Of a stretch of DNA of 62,705 nucleotides, positions 62,324 through 62,705 are shown in pieces. A program made the position numbers and the translations under genes. This DNA comes from Bacteroidota bacterium (GTDB taxonomy: Bacteria; Bacteroidota; Ignavibacteria; Tepidaquicellales; Tepidaquicellaceae): positions 1-62,705 of the forward strand of contig JAFDZR010000008.1 in assembly GCA_018266875.1 (NCBI GenBank), written 5' to 3'. The notes under the pieces were generated by a model. That model was not told the origin of the DNA. It saw only the letters and a program-made list of their open reading frames with translations, and ran no database searches. The stretch's first letter is position 1; each line of letters starts with the position of its first letter.

Positions 62324-62661
62324 GTCAATACTGTCCAAAACAATTTTTAATCATAAGAAATACTTTAATATTTAATATCTTTTAAACTTTTTAATATATA
62401 TTGTAAAACTATCCGCCTGTGAATTATTGCCGTTAAGAATTCGTGATAAATTGCGTCAATAAAATTTCCCTGTCCGGGAAATTTGCGCAGTAAATTTTGA
62501 GTTGGAAATTTTATCGCAATTATTCACGAATTCAGGCAATTATTCATCCCGAGTTCCCGGGACGACTTTTCTTTGGTACTTTCTTTTGGTCGTACAAAAG
62601 AAAGTACGTTTACTCCAGTAAATTTTGATTTCTTAAACTAAACGTTTTGGAAACAATTGAC
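62324..62661. mobile_element. MITE-like non-coding element with terminal inverted repeats
   Basis: The ends are inverted: GTCAATACTGTCCAAAAC... on the left and ...GTTTTGGAAACAATTGAC on the right, with similarity continuing inward (AAGAAAT / ATTTCTTAA). The 338 bases hold no gene. Inside are a long imperfect palindrome (GAATTCGTGATAAATTGCG... against ...CGCAATTATTCACGAATTC, ~62436-62532) and a perfect 13-bp hairpin GTACTTTCTTTTG/CAAAAGAAAGTAC (62576-62607). No clear target-site duplication is seen. Related ends lie at 1-24 and 36181-36237. The 36 bases before it and 44 after it hold nothing else. Confidence 0.6.
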
Positions 62662-62705
62662 ATTGAGTAGGTTAGAGCCAGCCTGAAAGTCCCGAAATCT
62701 CTGAA

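Overview
The window most likely comes from the Ignavibacteria/Chlorobi side of the Bacteroidota superphylum. Four secreted proteins end in a textbook type IX secretion (T9SS) type A sorting domain (core NYPNPFNP, final K-M-x-L-L-K), and a fifth end of this kind survives at the left edge. Signal peptides are plain, and the intergenic DNA is AT-rich and full of short palindromes and low-complexity tracts of the sort common in this group. I see no rRNA, tRNA, CRISPR array, transposase or phage structural operon.

Layout. 1-3440: an interrupted T9SS protein remnant, a secreted metallophosphoesterase and a YCF48/BNR-like secreted protein. 3628-11841 (minus strand): an envelope-stress/efflux locus with response regulator, histidine kinase, a PepSY-like periplasmic protein, then TolC-like, lipoprotein adaptor and RND pump genes. 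12149-42379: a string of large secreted proteins on the plus strand (M14 carboxypeptidase, BNR/sortilin-like, 176-residue beta-repeat protein, truncated FG-GAP protein, 14-repeat FG-GAP protein, GH18 chitinase-like, LamG/P-domain protein). Interleaved on the minus strand are large cytoplasmic helical proteins of unknown function. 43118-45850: a beta-repeat protein and asparagine synthetase B. 46345-52444: four tandem paralogues of the helical family. 52693-62287: a sorting-domain-only mini protein, an orphan 207-residue protein, an S8 protease with T9SS tail, a fibre-like protein and a second 14-repeat FG-GAP protein. 62324-62661: a MITE-like element.

Two protein families dominate. (1) Eight otherwise unrelated secreted proteins share one C-terminal module of about 170 residues: a beta domain with the motif HRNSIETWS, then two dockerin-like EF-hand loops (D-x-N-x-D-G-x-V-D-L-x-D), ending almost always in N-F-V-x-K-I-T-P at the last residue. 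No protein carries both this module and a T9SS tail. The DNA encoding the end of the module and its non-coding 3' flank are duplicated together at different loci. (2) Six large minus-strand proteins (20146, 26926, 46345, 47795, 49341, 50939) share an N-terminal SPxFNK motif region and a C-terminal W-L/F-x-x-K-I/L end. A seventh, more distant one (38093) has the same design. Each single gene or array starts divergently from a plus-strand gene for a secreted protein.

The intergenic DNA is also unusual. It contains a three-copy branched-hairpin element, palindromes that have invaded reading frames in phase, tandem heptamers, and inverted-repeat element ends. Functions beyond recognised domains are inference; family and domain names come from remembered motifs, not searches.
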